Below, in pieces: positions 8,314 through 16,270 of a stretch of DNA of 55,462 nt. The number at the start of each line of letters is the position of its first letter. Position 1 is the stretch's first letter. This DNA is from Vibrio anguillarum. GTDB taxonomy: Bacteria > Pseudomonadota > Gammaproteobacteria > Enterobacterales > Vibrionaceae. The notes below the pieces were generated by a model. That model worked only from the letters and a program-made list of their open reading frames with translations, did no database searches and was not told the DNA's origin. The position numbers and the translations under genes were made by a program. The stretch spans positions 1-55,462 of the forward strand of contig NZ_JAHGUP010000049.1 in NCBI RefSeq assembly GCF_001989995.2, read 5' to 3'.

Positions 8314-8973
8314 TTAGCCCCACTTTAATATCGGCCATTGTTGGGGCTGCGCGTATTGGATGAGGCGCGTGCATGGGTTGACCAAATAGGTAAAATCGGC
8401 GTGTAGACACAAAGGTAAATCATTGATCGAGTCAGTGAAAAAATGCACTTGACCCACGTATTGTGGGCGCTTAGCTAGCCATTCATTTAAGCGAGTGACT
8501 TTACCGTCTCGGTAGGTGGGTGTTCCCAAAATATGCGTGGTGTAATGGTTGTTCTCTATGACCATATCGATACCCATCGCCTCTGCAACGCCGATTTTAC
8601 GGGCGACAGCTTTAACCAAAAAACTGACCGACGCCGAAATAATGAGCATTTGGATACGCTCGTCCGTTAACTGTTTAATGAGTGCTTTGGCTTGAGGAAA
8701 TAGCCTAGGTACGATGCGTGTAGCGACACAATCGTCCGCCAAGCGCTGGACTTGCTCTGTGGGCAGGGTGAGCAAAGGTTGCATCGCAAAATCGAGGTAA
8801 TCTTCCATGTCCATTTCACCGCTGGCATAGCGTGACATGATCAGCCTATCCTGCGCGACAAAATCAGGGTCGCTCGCTATGCCCTTATCGGCCAAATATT
8901 CGCTCCAAATCATTGCGCAGTCGCCGTCAATCAATGTGTCGTCCATATCAAAAACGTATAGAGGTGTCGGCAT
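8314..8973 (-). CDS. HAD-superfamily subfamily IB phosphatase
   Basis: A 219-residue cytoplasmic HAD hydrolase. Motif I is VFDMDDTLIDGD (nucleophile D9, acid/base D11), motif II is LIISAS, and the DS-x-x-D motif is FFTDSINDLPL near the C-terminus. The helical cap between motifs I and II is of the C1 type, as in phosphoserine phosphatase and related IB enzymes. It is the last gene of the uptake operon, starting 4 bases after the ATPase stop. Context suggests it removes phosphate from a product made after import. Candidate substrates are phosphocholine, phosphoethanolamine or a similar alcohol phosphate, but none can be read from sequence. Confidence 0.85.
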   Translation of the reverse strand: MPTPLYVFDMDDTLIDGDCAMIWSEYLADKGIASDPDFVAQDRLIMSRYASGEMDMEDYLDFAMQPLLTLPTEQVQRLADDCVATRIVPRLFPQAKALIKQLTDERIQMLIISASVSFLVKAVARKIGVAEAMGIDMVIENNHYTTHILGTPTYRDGKVTRLNEWLAKRPQYVGQVHFFTDSINDLPLCLHADFTYLVNPCTRLIQYAQPQQWPILKWG

Positions 8974-8977
8974 CTAT

Positions 8978-10027
8978 TTAGGCTCTCACAGGTTGTATTT
9001 CGTTAAGGTTAAACAGTAATTCTAGCTGACTGCCAGTGGCAAATAATCGCTCTGACGAACGATTGAGTAAATCGACCGTGAGCTCGCAGCCTCGCACATC
9101 CACATGGTAGCGAATGACATTACCCAGTAATTGGTGATGCTTGATGGTGCCATGTTGCGGCGCAGAAACATGGGCACCATAGCTCCGCCCAGCTTCCTTG
9201 ACGTAGATGGATTCGGGGCGAATAGCCACTTTCCAAGCCGTGTCTATGTTAAACAACTGCTTGGCGGTGGCCGCCTCTACTAAATTGTAATGGCCCATAA
9301 AACCGGCCACAAACTCATTGGCTGGCTGAGTATAAATGCTTTCTGGGGAGCCTTGCTGAACGATTTCACCTTGGTGCATTAAAAAAATACGATCAGAGAG
9401 AATCATCGCCTCTTCTTGATCATGGGTTACAAATACGGTGGTGAGATTGAGCTCTTTTTGAATATCACGGATCTGCTGGCGCAAGTGTTTGCGAATTTTG
9501 GCATCCAGTGCTGAAAGGGGCTCATCAAGTAGCAAAATACGCGGTTTGACCACTAAGGCGCGAGCTAAAGCGACGCGTTGGCGCTGTCCACCCGAGAGCT
9601 GGTTGGGATAGTGTTTTTCTTTCCCTATCAGAGAAACCAGTTCGACCACTTTTTGCACTTCACGCGCGATGTAAGCTCTGTCTTGCCCTTGCATTTTGAG
9701 GCCAAAGGCGATGTTTTCAGCTACCGTCATATTCGGAAATAGAGCGTAGGATTGAAACACCATGCCAATGCCGCGTTGCTGTGGTGTTTGGTTAGTGATG
9801 TTTTCACCGTTGACCCAAATTTCGCCGTCATCGACGGGATTTAAGCCAGCCAAACTGCGTAATAGAGTCGATTTCCCGCAGCCGCTCGGACCAAGTAGCG
9901 TGACAAATTCCCCTTGCTCAATGGAAAATTCAATCCCTTCAAAAACGGTATTGTTGCCAAAGCGTTTGGTGAGGTTGGCGACGTGGACGTAATCAGAGCG
10001 AGAGGTTGTGTGGGTCGTGGAATTCAT
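8978..10027 (-). CDS. ABC importer ATPase, PotA/PhnT/FbpC type
   Basis: A 349-residue import ATPase. Walker A spans G46-T54 (GPSGCGKST), the Q-loop is MVFQSYALFPNMTVAENIAFG, the signature is QLSGGQRQRVALARAL, and Walker B is ILLLDEPLSALD with the switch histidine in VTHDQEEA. A C-terminal TOBE-like domain (from about residue 240, with VAIRPESIYV) is typical of transporters for spermidine, ferric ion, sulfate, molybdate and 2-aminoethylphosphonate. It overlaps the upstream permease gene by 4 bases and is followed by the HAD phosphatase. The neighbouring phosphatases favour an organophosphate or phosphonate substrate over a metal or polyamine. Confidence 0.9.
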   Translation of the reverse strand: MNSTTHTTSRSDYVHVANLTKRFGNNTVFEGIEFSIEQGEFVTLLGPSGCGKSTLLRSLAGLNPVDDGEIWVNGENITNQTPQQRGIGMVFQSYALFPNMTVAENIAFGLKMQGQDRAYIAREVQKVVELVSLIGKEKHYPNQLSGGQRQRVALARALVVKPRILLLDEPLSALDAKIRKHLRQQIRDIQKELNLTTVFVTHDQEEAMILSDRIFLMHQGEIVQQGSPESIYTQPANEFVAGFMGHYNLVEAATAKQLFNIDTAWKVAIRPESIYVKEAGRSYGAHVSAPQHGTIKHHQLLGNVIRYHVDVRGCELTVDLLNRSSERLFATGSQLELLFNLNEIQPVRA

Positions 10028-10827
10028 TGAGTGGATCCTCGGCTAAAACGACTGGCGAGCCAAGTCAGTAAAAAGATAAATAGGAAGTAAGTCATCACTA
10101 ACGCGGAGGTGAAGTGACCACTAGTCTGACGCATGTTGTAGAGATAAATCTGCAAGGTTTCATAGCGCGTGCCGACCAGAATGTTCGCAAATACAAACTC
10201 GCCAAGTAGAAAAGAGAAGGATAGAAACAGCGAAGCCATCAACCCTTTTCTAATGTTTGGCAGTACGATCAGTAAAAAAGCACGGCTGGTGCTTGCGCCG
10301 AGCAGGTGCGCGGCGTCCATGAGATCGTGTAGATGGATCGCCTCAAAACTGTTGGCAATTGCACGGTACATAAACGGCAGCGCAATGGTGAAATAAGTGC
10401 CAATCAAAATCCAAGGTGTACCCACAATTGGAAATTGGCTATCGGCGTACAGTTGCAGTAATCCAACTGAAGAGACCACAGGCGGCACTGCAAAAGGGAT
10501 TAAAATCAGCAGGTTCATCACTTTATCGAGACGAGGAAAATAGTAAAACACCACGAAGATCGCCGGAATAATCAAAACTGCGCTGAGTGTCAGAGAAGCG
10601 ATGCCAATCAGCAATGAGCGGCTAAATGCATCGAGAAAGCGAGGGTCGGTCAGCAGTTCGAGATACCAGTCAAAGGTGAAGCCATCGGGTAAAATCGTTG
10701 CGCCCCAGCGTGAAGAAAAGGAATAAACCAAGGTGGCTAAAATGGGCAGCAACATCATTCCCACGATGGAATAGACCACACTTTTATGAAAGGTGATTTT
10801 ATCAAGGGTAGGATTAGCGTTTTGCAT
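10024..10827 (-). CDS. ABC importer permease (second), PotC/PhnV type
   Basis: An approximately 267-residue permease with six predicted helices. The EAA loop near FEAIHLHDLMDAAHLLGASTSRAFLLIVLPNI contains the DAAHLLGA contact for the ATPase. The start chosen is the ATG at 10827, because AAGGA lies a few bases before it; a longer frame from 10857 would run inside the first permease gene with no ribosome site. It overlaps the end of the first permease gene by 14 bases and the ATPase start by 4, which indicates coupled translation. It should pair with the first permease as a heterodimer in the inner membrane. Confidence 0.88.
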   Translation of the reverse strand: MQNANPTLDKITFHKSVVYSIVGMMLLPILATLVYSFSSRWGATILPDGFTFDWYLELLTDPRFLDAFSRSLLIGIASLTLSAVLIIPAIFVVFYYFPRLDKVMNLLILIPFAVPPVVSSVGLLQLYADSQFPIVGTPWILIGTYFTIALPFMYRAIANSFEAIHLHDLMDAAHLLGASTSRAFLLIVLPNIRKGLMASLFLSFSFLLGEFVFANILVGTRYETLQIYLYNMRQTSGHFTSALVMTYFLFIFLLTWLASRFSRGSTQ

Positions 10828-11716
10828 GAGTGTTCCTTGCGCTATAGCTTTTCGCAATTAGCCACTGATTGATCACAGTAATGAAGGCTAAAATTAGCAT
10901 CAATACCACGGAAATGGCGGCGGCCAAATTGGGCTCTAAGAACAGATCTCCCGCCACTAAACTGGCAATGCGTACCGTAATGACGTTGTAGTTGCCGGAT
11001 GTGAGTGCGTAGACGCTGGCATATGCGCCCATCGCATTGGCGATTAGGATAATCAAGGTGCCGAGTAGGGCTGGTGAAAGCACAGGCAAGGCGATTTTTT
11101 GCCAATATTGCCATCCGTTGGCACCCAGAGTGGACGCCGCCGCTTGCCAGTCATCACTGAGCGCATCAAATGCAGGATAGAGCAGCAGCACGCCAAGAGG
11201 GATCTGAAAGTAGATATACATCGCCAGCAGTCCCCATTTGCCGTACAGGTTGAACTCTTCAATCAAACCGTATTGCTTGAGCAACAAAGTCAGTGCGCCG
11301 TTGACCCCAAGAATAATAATGAAAGCGAATGCCAAAGGGACGCCAGCAAAATTACTGCTCATATTGGTAAAGGCGATCACACCATCGCGCAGCTTGCCAT
11401 CGACTCGGCGTAAGGAGGCGACCAACATTGCTGCAATCGCAAGGCCCGCGACGCTGGACCATATGGCGAGCCACAAACTGTTGCCCAGCCCTTGTAAAAT
11501 AAAGGATGAGCTGAAGATTTCGCGATAATGGTCCAGTGACCATTGATCGTCAGAGATAAAGCTGTTGAACAAAACCCACAGCATGGGGGCGAGCTGAAAT
11601 AAGTAGAAAAACAGCGCAAAAGGAGTAAGCCATAACGCAGGTTTGAGTTTGCGTGCCCAGTGCGTTGATTGGCTCAGCACGGCGCTAGGCTTGCTAATTA
11701 CTTGGCTACTGATCAT
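10814..11716 (-). CDS. ABC importer permease (first), PotB/PhnU type
   Basis: An approximately 300-residue inner-membrane permease with a longer N-terminal cytoplasmic lead and six helices. The EAA-type loop is DDWQAAASTLGANGWQYWQKIALPVLSPAL, with the conserved A-A-x-x-L-G-A for ATPase docking. The ATG at 11716 overlaps the TGA of the phosphatase gene (ATGA) and has GGAG upstream; a GTG at 11725 is a less likely start. It is the partner of the permease at 10024-10827. The family (binding-protein-dependent, PotB/FbpB/PhnU-like) carries many small anionic or cationic solutes, so substrate assignment rests on the neighbours. Confidence 0.88.
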   Translation of the reverse strand: MISSQVISKPSAVLSQSTHWARKLKPALWLTPFALFFYLFQLAPMLWVLFNSFISDDQWSLDHYREIFSSSFILQGLGNSLWLAIWSSVAGLAIAAMLVASLRRVDGKLRDGVIAFTNMSSNFAGVPLAFAFIIILGVNGALTLLLKQYGLIEEFNLYGKWGLLAMYIYFQIPLGVLLLYPAFDALSDDWQAAASTLGANGWQYWQKIALPVLSPALLGTLIILIANAMGAYASVYALTSGNYNVITVRIASLVAGDLFLEPNLAAAISVVLMLILAFITVINQWLIAKSYSARNTHAKR

Positions 11717-12516
11717 GCTAAGCACTCCGCAGAAAAGGGCTTATTGTGATCAAGATTAAGCAGTTGGCAGCATAGGCCGCAGAGCTCAGTTTGTTTGATC
11801 TCACAAGCTTGGTGCGAAAATTGATCGCCCAATACAAACAGCGGGACGTTGCGCTCTTCGGTTAATATTCCGCCGTGTGACTTGTCATTGTTCATGCCGT
11901 GATCGCTGGTCACCATCACTTGGTAGCCATCGTTTAGCCAGCTTTCTAAAAAGTGAGATAACAGCGCATCGGCCATGCGTGCACTATTACGATACTGTCC
12001 TGAATCAAGGCCAAACTTATGTCCAGCATCATCGATATTCATTGGATGGATCAGTAAAAAATCAGGCTGATGAGTACGACGTAAGTATTCGGCGTCTAAA
12101 AACAGTGCTTCATCGGGATAGTGATCCCAGTGATAAAAACAGCCATGCTGAATATTGAGTGTTTTATCACAGGTAAAACGATCGCGCGTTGCATCAAAAG
12201 GCGCGCGGTTATAGAGCTCGCTGACCCAATGATACGCCGCTGCGGCTGTTGTCAGCCCTTGATCTTTTGCCAAACTGAAGATGGATTGATGATGTGAAAG
12301 GCGCACAATGTGGTTATGAACAATGCCGCTTTCGACAGGCTTTACGCCAGTGAGTAGACATTCATACAAAGGACGCGATAGCGAAGGCAATTCACATTGT
12401 AGGGAGTATAAGGTTGCTCTTTGCTGCTCAATTAAGCCGTTTAAGTAGCCCATGCAATCACGGGCTACGGAATAATTGAGTCCATCAAGAACAACAAGGA
12501 TCACCTTATTGTTCAT
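11713..12516 (-). CDS. Alkaline-phosphatase-superfamily phosphodiesterase/phosphohydrolase (NPP-like), cytoplasmic
   Basis: A 267-residue metalloenzyme with the residues of nucleotide pyrophosphatase/phosphodiesterases: D11 (VVLDGLN), probable nucleophile S47 (ELPSLSRPLYECLLTG, where many relatives use Thr), D162/H166 (NIDDAGHKFG), D205-H206 (TSDHGMN) and H214 (KSHGG). These would bind two metal ions. There is no signal peptide, so it should act in the cytoplasm on the imported compound. It is much shorter than most NPP enzymes (about 400 residues) because cap insertions are minimal. It lies 9 bases after the binding-protein gene and overlaps the permease start. It might cleave a phosphodiester such as glycerophosphocholine, or a phosphonate as phosphonoacetate hydrolase does; which is unknown. 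Confidence 0.8.
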   Translation of the reverse strand: MNNKVILVVLDGLNYSVARDCMGYLNGLIEQQRATLYSLQCELPSLSRPLYECLLTGVKPVESGIVHNHIVRLSHHQSIFSLAKDQGLTTAAAAYHWVSELYNRAPFDATRDRFTCDKTLNIQHGCFYHWDHYPDEALFLDAEYLRRTHQPDFLLIHPMNIDDAGHKFGLDSGQYRNSARMADALLSHFLESWLNDGYQVMVTSDHGMNNDKSHGGILTEERNVPLFVLGDQFSHQACEIKQTELCGLCCQLLNLDHNKPFSAECLA

Positions 12517-12525
12517 GGTTACCTC

Positions 12526-13587
12526 TTACTGCTGGTGGATAATGACATTTTCTTGCCATTGACGTGGCAATTGGCGAGCTGATTTTTCCCAAGCATTAAA
12601 GTCGCTAATTGGGCTCACGTTCTGGTATTGATCGTTAGCAATCAATTTGCTTTGTACCGCAGCAGGCAGTGCAACGTTGCTGCGGATCGGGCGAGCATAG
12701 CCTTGTGCAAGGTTGATTTGGCCTTGATCGCTAAAGATGTATTCACGTGCTAGCTTGGCCGCATTTGGGTTTTTGGCGTATTTATTGATGATGGTGGTGT
12801 AGCCGGAAATCACAGAACCATCTTGCGGAATGTTAACGGTAAAGCGGTTACGGTCAATTTGGTCACGGTAACTTAGAGCGTTGAAATCCCACAATACGGC
12901 CACTTCAACTTCACCTTTTTCGAGGTTAGCGATACTTGGGTCTGTAAATGATAAGCGCCCTTGCTTGGCGAGTTTGGCAAAAAATTCGATTGCCGGATCG
13001 AGGTTCTTTTCACTGCCACCATGAGCAAAAGCAGCGGCTAGTACGGCATTATTTGCTTGCGCGGCAACACCGACATTACCAATACTGATTTTGTAATCGC
13101 CTTTGAGCAAATCGTTCCACGTTTTTGGCGCATTCTTGACTAGATTATTGTTCGAGATAAATGAAATGGTGCCCGTATAAGCCAGAGCCCAGTGGCCATC
13201 TTTATCTTTGGCCCAGTCCGGGATCTCATTCCAAGTGCTCGGTTTGTACGCTTGAGTTACGCCTTTTTTCACCGCCACGCGAGCAAATGCAAAGCCAACA
13301 TCACCGATATCGGCGGTCGCATTTTTCTTTTCGGCTTCAAACTTGGCAATTTCTTGCGCTGAGCTCATATCCGTATCTTGGTGTTTTAGGCCATAAATCT
13401 TACCTAAATCGCTCCACGTATCTTGCCAGTTAGCCCAACTGCCGGGCATACCAATGCTGTACACTTGGCCTTCTTGTTTCGCTGCGTTGATCAAAGATTG
13501 TAAATCAGCCTCTTTAGCAAAAGCCGAAGTCGAAAGAGTCAGCGCAAGTGCTGTGGCAGTCGTTGCGCGGGTAAATAAGGTTTTCAT
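12526..13587 (-). CDS. Periplasmic substrate-binding protein of the organophosphate/phosphonate-like ABC importer
   Basis: A 353-residue extracytoplasmic binding protein with a clear Sec signal (MKTLFTRATTATALALTLS, cleavage after AFA). The fold is the PotD/FbpA/PhnS cluster: LINAAKQEGQVYSIGMPGSW at the first lobe, ALAYTGTISFISNN at the hinge, and PKTWNDLLKGDYKISIGN. No close relative with known ligand can be named. It is the first gene of the six-gene leftward operon and is probably the most abundant product. A 12-base motif (TGGACTAGGTCA) lies 15-26 bases upstream of its ATG and is repeated before the regulator gene, so it is likely repressed or induced by the GntR protein. Confidence 0.87.
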   Translation of the reverse strand: MKTLFTRATTATALALTLSTSAFAKEADLQSLINAAKQEGQVYSIGMPGSWANWQDTWSDLGKIYGLKHQDTDMSSAQEIAKFEAEKKNATADIGDVGFAFARVAVKKGVTQAYKPSTWNEIPDWAKDKDGHWALAYTGTISFISNNNLVKNAPKTWNDLLKGDYKISIGNVGVAAQANNAVLAAAFAHGGSEKNLDPAIEFFAKLAKQGRLSFTDPSIANLEKGEVEVAVLWDFNALSYRDQIDRNRFTVNIPQDGSVISGYTTIINKYAKNPNAAKLAREYIFSDQGQINLAQGYARPIRSNVALPAAVQSKLIANDQYQNVSPISDFNAWEKSARQLPRQWQENVIIHQQ

Positions 13588-13601
13588 TGTCGCTATCCTT
13601 C

Positions 13602-13796
13602 TGGACTAGGTCAGTAAGTTCGATTTTTATCCTAGGGAAGAACTGTGACGTTTTCGGTGTAGTTATTTGACATTTTTAATGATTTTCTATTGCATTTTTA
13701 TTTCAAATTCAATCAATTAGCCTGTCATAAATCTGTTATCTGCCTTAAGTAGTCTAAAAGACGTTTATTCACTCTGTATAATATTGGACTAGGTCA
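13602..13796. promoter_or_regulatory. Two copies of a GntR operator candidate in the divergent promoter region
   Basis: The 12-mer TGGACTAGGTCA occurs at 13602-13613, just before the binding-protein gene, and at 13785-13796, just before the regulator gene. Its core is a small dyad, GAC-TAG-GTC, the size expected for a GntR/UTRA dimer site. A TATAAT box at 13777-13782 would start the regulator transcript near 13788-13790, inside the second copy. Only about 10 bases would then precede the ATG at 13800, and the AGG of the operator would also serve as the ribosome site. Binding by the GntR protein is inferred from placement. Confidence 0.65.
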
Positions 13797-13799
13797 CGC

Positions 13800-14552
13800 A
13801 TGAGATTTCGCAGCCCTTTGCCAGTGGCAAATGCTTCTTTAGAAAAGACCCAACTTGGTAACATTAAAGGCACCCTTCGTGAGCAAATTTGCAGTGGGAT
13901 GCTGAGCGACAGACAAAAACTGCCATCTGAACGTGAATTGAGTGAATTGTTTAATACAACGCGCATTACAATTAAAGACGCTTTGGTTTCACTGGAAACC
14001 GAAGGGTTGATTTACCGAGAAGAGCGGCGTGGCTGGTTTGTCTCTCCGGCGCGAATTCATTATAACCCGCTATCGCGTTGCCACTTCCACCAGATGATCC
14101 GCGAGCAGCACCGAATCGCAGAAACTAAGCTAGTTGCGGTACGCAGCGTGATGGCTTCTCGTGAGTATGCAAGAGCGATGGATATTGACCGAATTACGCC
14201 CATTCATATTATTGAACGGTTGCGCTCGATTGACGGGCGAGCGGTACTGTTTGTCGAAAACTGCCTGATTGCGCAGTGGTTTCCAAAGATATTAGAGGAA
14301 AATTTAACCGCTTCGTTAACGCATCTCTATCAGCAAAAATACGGTTACATCACCACGCGTTCTCGTTTTGAAGTAATCCCTACGGCTGCACCTCTTCATG
14401 TGGCAAAAGCCCTTAACTTGGCTGCTGGCCAATCTGTAATGAAAATTTGTCGAGTTAATTACAAACAAGATGGCGAGATCATGGACTGCGAATTTGAGTA
14501 CTGGCGGCCAGATTCAGTCCTGATCCGTATCGACAGTTGTGATGGAGAATGA
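13800..14552 (+). CDS. GntR-family regulator with UTRA ligand domain
   Basis: A 250-residue HutC/FarR-type regulator. The N-terminal winged helix is at about residues 18-80: LREQICSGMLSDRQKLPSE, then RELSELFNTTRITIKDALVSLETEGLIYREERRGWFV. The UTRA effector domain follows (about 95-245), with the family landmarks RLRSIDGRAVLFVENCLI, SRFEVIPTAAPLHVAKAL and the closing FEYWRPDSVLIRI. It is divergent from the uptake operon and is the likely sensor of the imported compound or a breakdown product. PhnR-like regulators of phosphonate transport have this architecture, which agrees with the neighbours but does not prove the ligand. Confidence 0.9.
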   Translation: MRFRSPLPVANASLEKTQLGNIKGTLREQICSGMLSDRQKLPSERELSELFNTTRITIKDALVSLETEGLIYREERRGWFVSPARIHYNPLSRCHFHQMIREQHRIAETKLVAVRSVMASREYARAMDIDRITPIHIIERLRSIDGRAVLFVENCLIAQWFPKILEENLTASLTHLYQQKYGYITTRSRFEVIPTAAPLHVAKALNLAAGQSVMKICRVNYKQDGEIMDCEFEYWRPDSVLIRIDSCDGE

Positions 14553-14597
14553 ATAGCTTTAGACTCGGCGCAACCTTTTTCACCCTGCTAGTCGTTT

Positions 14598-15824
14598 ATG
14601 AATTTTTCTAAGCTTAACTTAAGCGCCCCTTTGATGGCAGCGCTGCCTGCGTCGCGACACACGGCGACCAAAATCCAACAATTGGCTATTCCAGCCGTAC
14701 TTTCTGGGCAAGATGTGCTTGCCTTCGCGCAGACGGGCAGTGGTAAAACGTTAGCTTATGGTTTGCCTTTACTGCAACGGATTGAAGTTAATACTCTTGC
14801 AATTCAATCCGTTGTCATTGTTCCTACCCGTGAATTAGCACAACAAGTCAGCCAAGAGTTGAGTACCGTGGCAAGCAAAATGGGTATTAGCTTATGCACT
14901 TTATGCGGGGGAGTGGCCCAAGAAGAGCAGCTTGCGCAGTTGGCCAAATTACCGCATTTAATCGTCGCGACACCGGGCCGCTTGCTTGATTTACTTACAC
15001 AGCAACTGATCTCATTGGAGTCGATGCACTGTGTGGTGTTAGATGAAGCTGACCGACTGTTAGATATGGGGTTTTGGCCGGATGTACAACGCCTGCTCAG
15101 TTTTATGCCCCAAACCAAACAAACGTTGCTGTTTTCCGCCACACTCGCCGCCGATCTCGAACAGATGGCATTGGCCGTGTTAAGTAACCCGGTAAAGATA
15201 GAGGCGAATCAAGCCAATCAAGTGGTGGAAGAAATTGAAGAGCAGCTCTACCTTGTGAATAAGGGCAGTAAAGCACAAGCATTAATTGCTCTGATTAAGC
15301 AGCGGGCTGGGCAGCAAGTATTAGTGTTCATTAGCGCTCGTGATAGTGCTGACGCGGTCGCGAAAAAATTACTCAAAGCGGGTATTCGTGCGGCGGCTTT
15401 GCATGGTGAAAAAGATCAAGTTATTCGCGAGCAAACGTTAGCCGATTTCAAAGCGAATCAAGTGGATGTACTGGTGGCCACCGATTTACTGGCGCGTGGT
15501 ATTCACATTGACGCGCTGCCAGTGGTGATCAATTTTGATTTACCGCCTAGTGCGCCAGTTTATATTCACCGCGTGGGCCGCACAGCGCGTGCTGGTCAAG
15601 GTGGTGTGGCAATTTCACTGGTCTGCCATGGTGAAAGCCAAGCGCTGGAGGCAATCCGCAGCTTAACGCAGCGCGCTTTACCGCTGCAGGCGTTGACCGA
15701 TTTTCCAGTGACAGACCAACCTACTAGCGGTGAACCGAAGCGCAAACCGCGCGATAAGCAAGCCAACCGCCGCAGTGCTCAAAAGCGCAGCGTGAAGCAG
15801 TTTCAGCAGAAAACAAGCCATTAA
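14598..15824 (+). CDS. DEAD-box ATP-dependent RNA helicase (RhlE-like)
   Basis: A 408-residue helicase with all core motifs: Q-motif (TKIQQLAIPAVLSGQD), motif I AQTGSGKT, Ia PTRELAQQ, Ib TPGRLLD, II VLDEADRLLDMGF, III FSATL, IV LVFISARD, V ATDLLARGIHI, VI HRVGRTARAG. A short basic tail (about 365-408, rich in Lys/Arg/Gln) probably contacts RNA. It unwinds short RNA duplexes during ribosome assembly or mRNA decay; cold shock is a common setting, but no cold-shock leader is visible because the gene begins only 45 bases after the regulator. It is not obviously linked to its neighbours. Confidence 0.93.
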   Translation: MNFSKLNLSAPLMAALPASRHTATKIQQLAIPAVLSGQDVLAFAQTGSGKTLAYGLPLLQRIEVNTLAIQSVVIVPTRELAQQVSQELSTVASKMGISLCTLCGGVAQEEQLAQLAKLPHLIVATPGRLLDLLTQQLISLESMHCVVLDEADRLLDMGFWPDVQRLLSFMPQTKQTLLFSATLAADLEQMALAVLSNPVKIEANQANQVVEEIEEQLYLVNKGSKAQALIALIKQRAGQQVLVFISARDSADAVAKKLLKAGIRAAALHGEKDQVIREQTLADFKANQVDVLVATDLLARGIHIDALPVVINFDLPPSAPVYIHRVGRTARAGQGGVAISLVCHGESQALEAIRSLTQRALPLQALTDFPVTDQPTSGEPKRKPRDKQANRRSAQKRSVKQFQQKTSH

Positions 15825-16270
15825 GTAGCTCAATATACGCATGCTATTGTGCGTTTTGATGGAGTAAGGAAACTAAGTGACTCAGGAAATTTATGCATTT
15901 ATTACGATTGAAATGGCACATTAATCGAGTTTATGTGTAAATTTTCAGCAGCTTATTGTGAACAACCTATCATTATTGGACTAAATCAAGAAAATGCAGT
16001 ATTCAGTTTCATGAGATTATATTCACAATTTTAGAATCATTTCTAGGATAAATATTCTTTAATCCACGTTATTAACACGATTGTGGATAATTAGTCGTTA
16101 ATCAATCATTATCAATATAAGCGATGACTTTCTAGTCAAATAATATTTTAATGTATGTCACATTTACTGAAAATTTTTTAACTTACCATTTCGCCACTTT
16201 GATTGTTTTATCAAAAAACACTTATTAAATATAAATTCGTATTTCTACTAATAATAGGATAAATTTCGAT
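15825..16270. other. AT-rich intergenic region before the triple RidA gene
   Basis: A 446-base gap. At its start there is a weak terminator-like hairpin for the helicase gene (arms ACGCA 15837-15841 and TGCGT 15850-15854, followed by TTTT). The rest is strongly AT-rich and carries no frame that looks coding. An AGGAT about 10 bases before the ATG at 16271 can serve as the ribosome site of the next gene. No clear -35/-10 pair could be chosen among many AT-rich candidates. The low GC contrasts with the flanking genes and would suit H-NS binding. Confidence 0.6.

Noticed and set aside
12526..13587. Binding protein as a ferric-iron or spermidine carrier
   Set aside because: The fold allows it, but the operon contains two phosphate-ester hydrolases and a UTRA regulator, which favour an organophosphate or phosphonate; still not proven.
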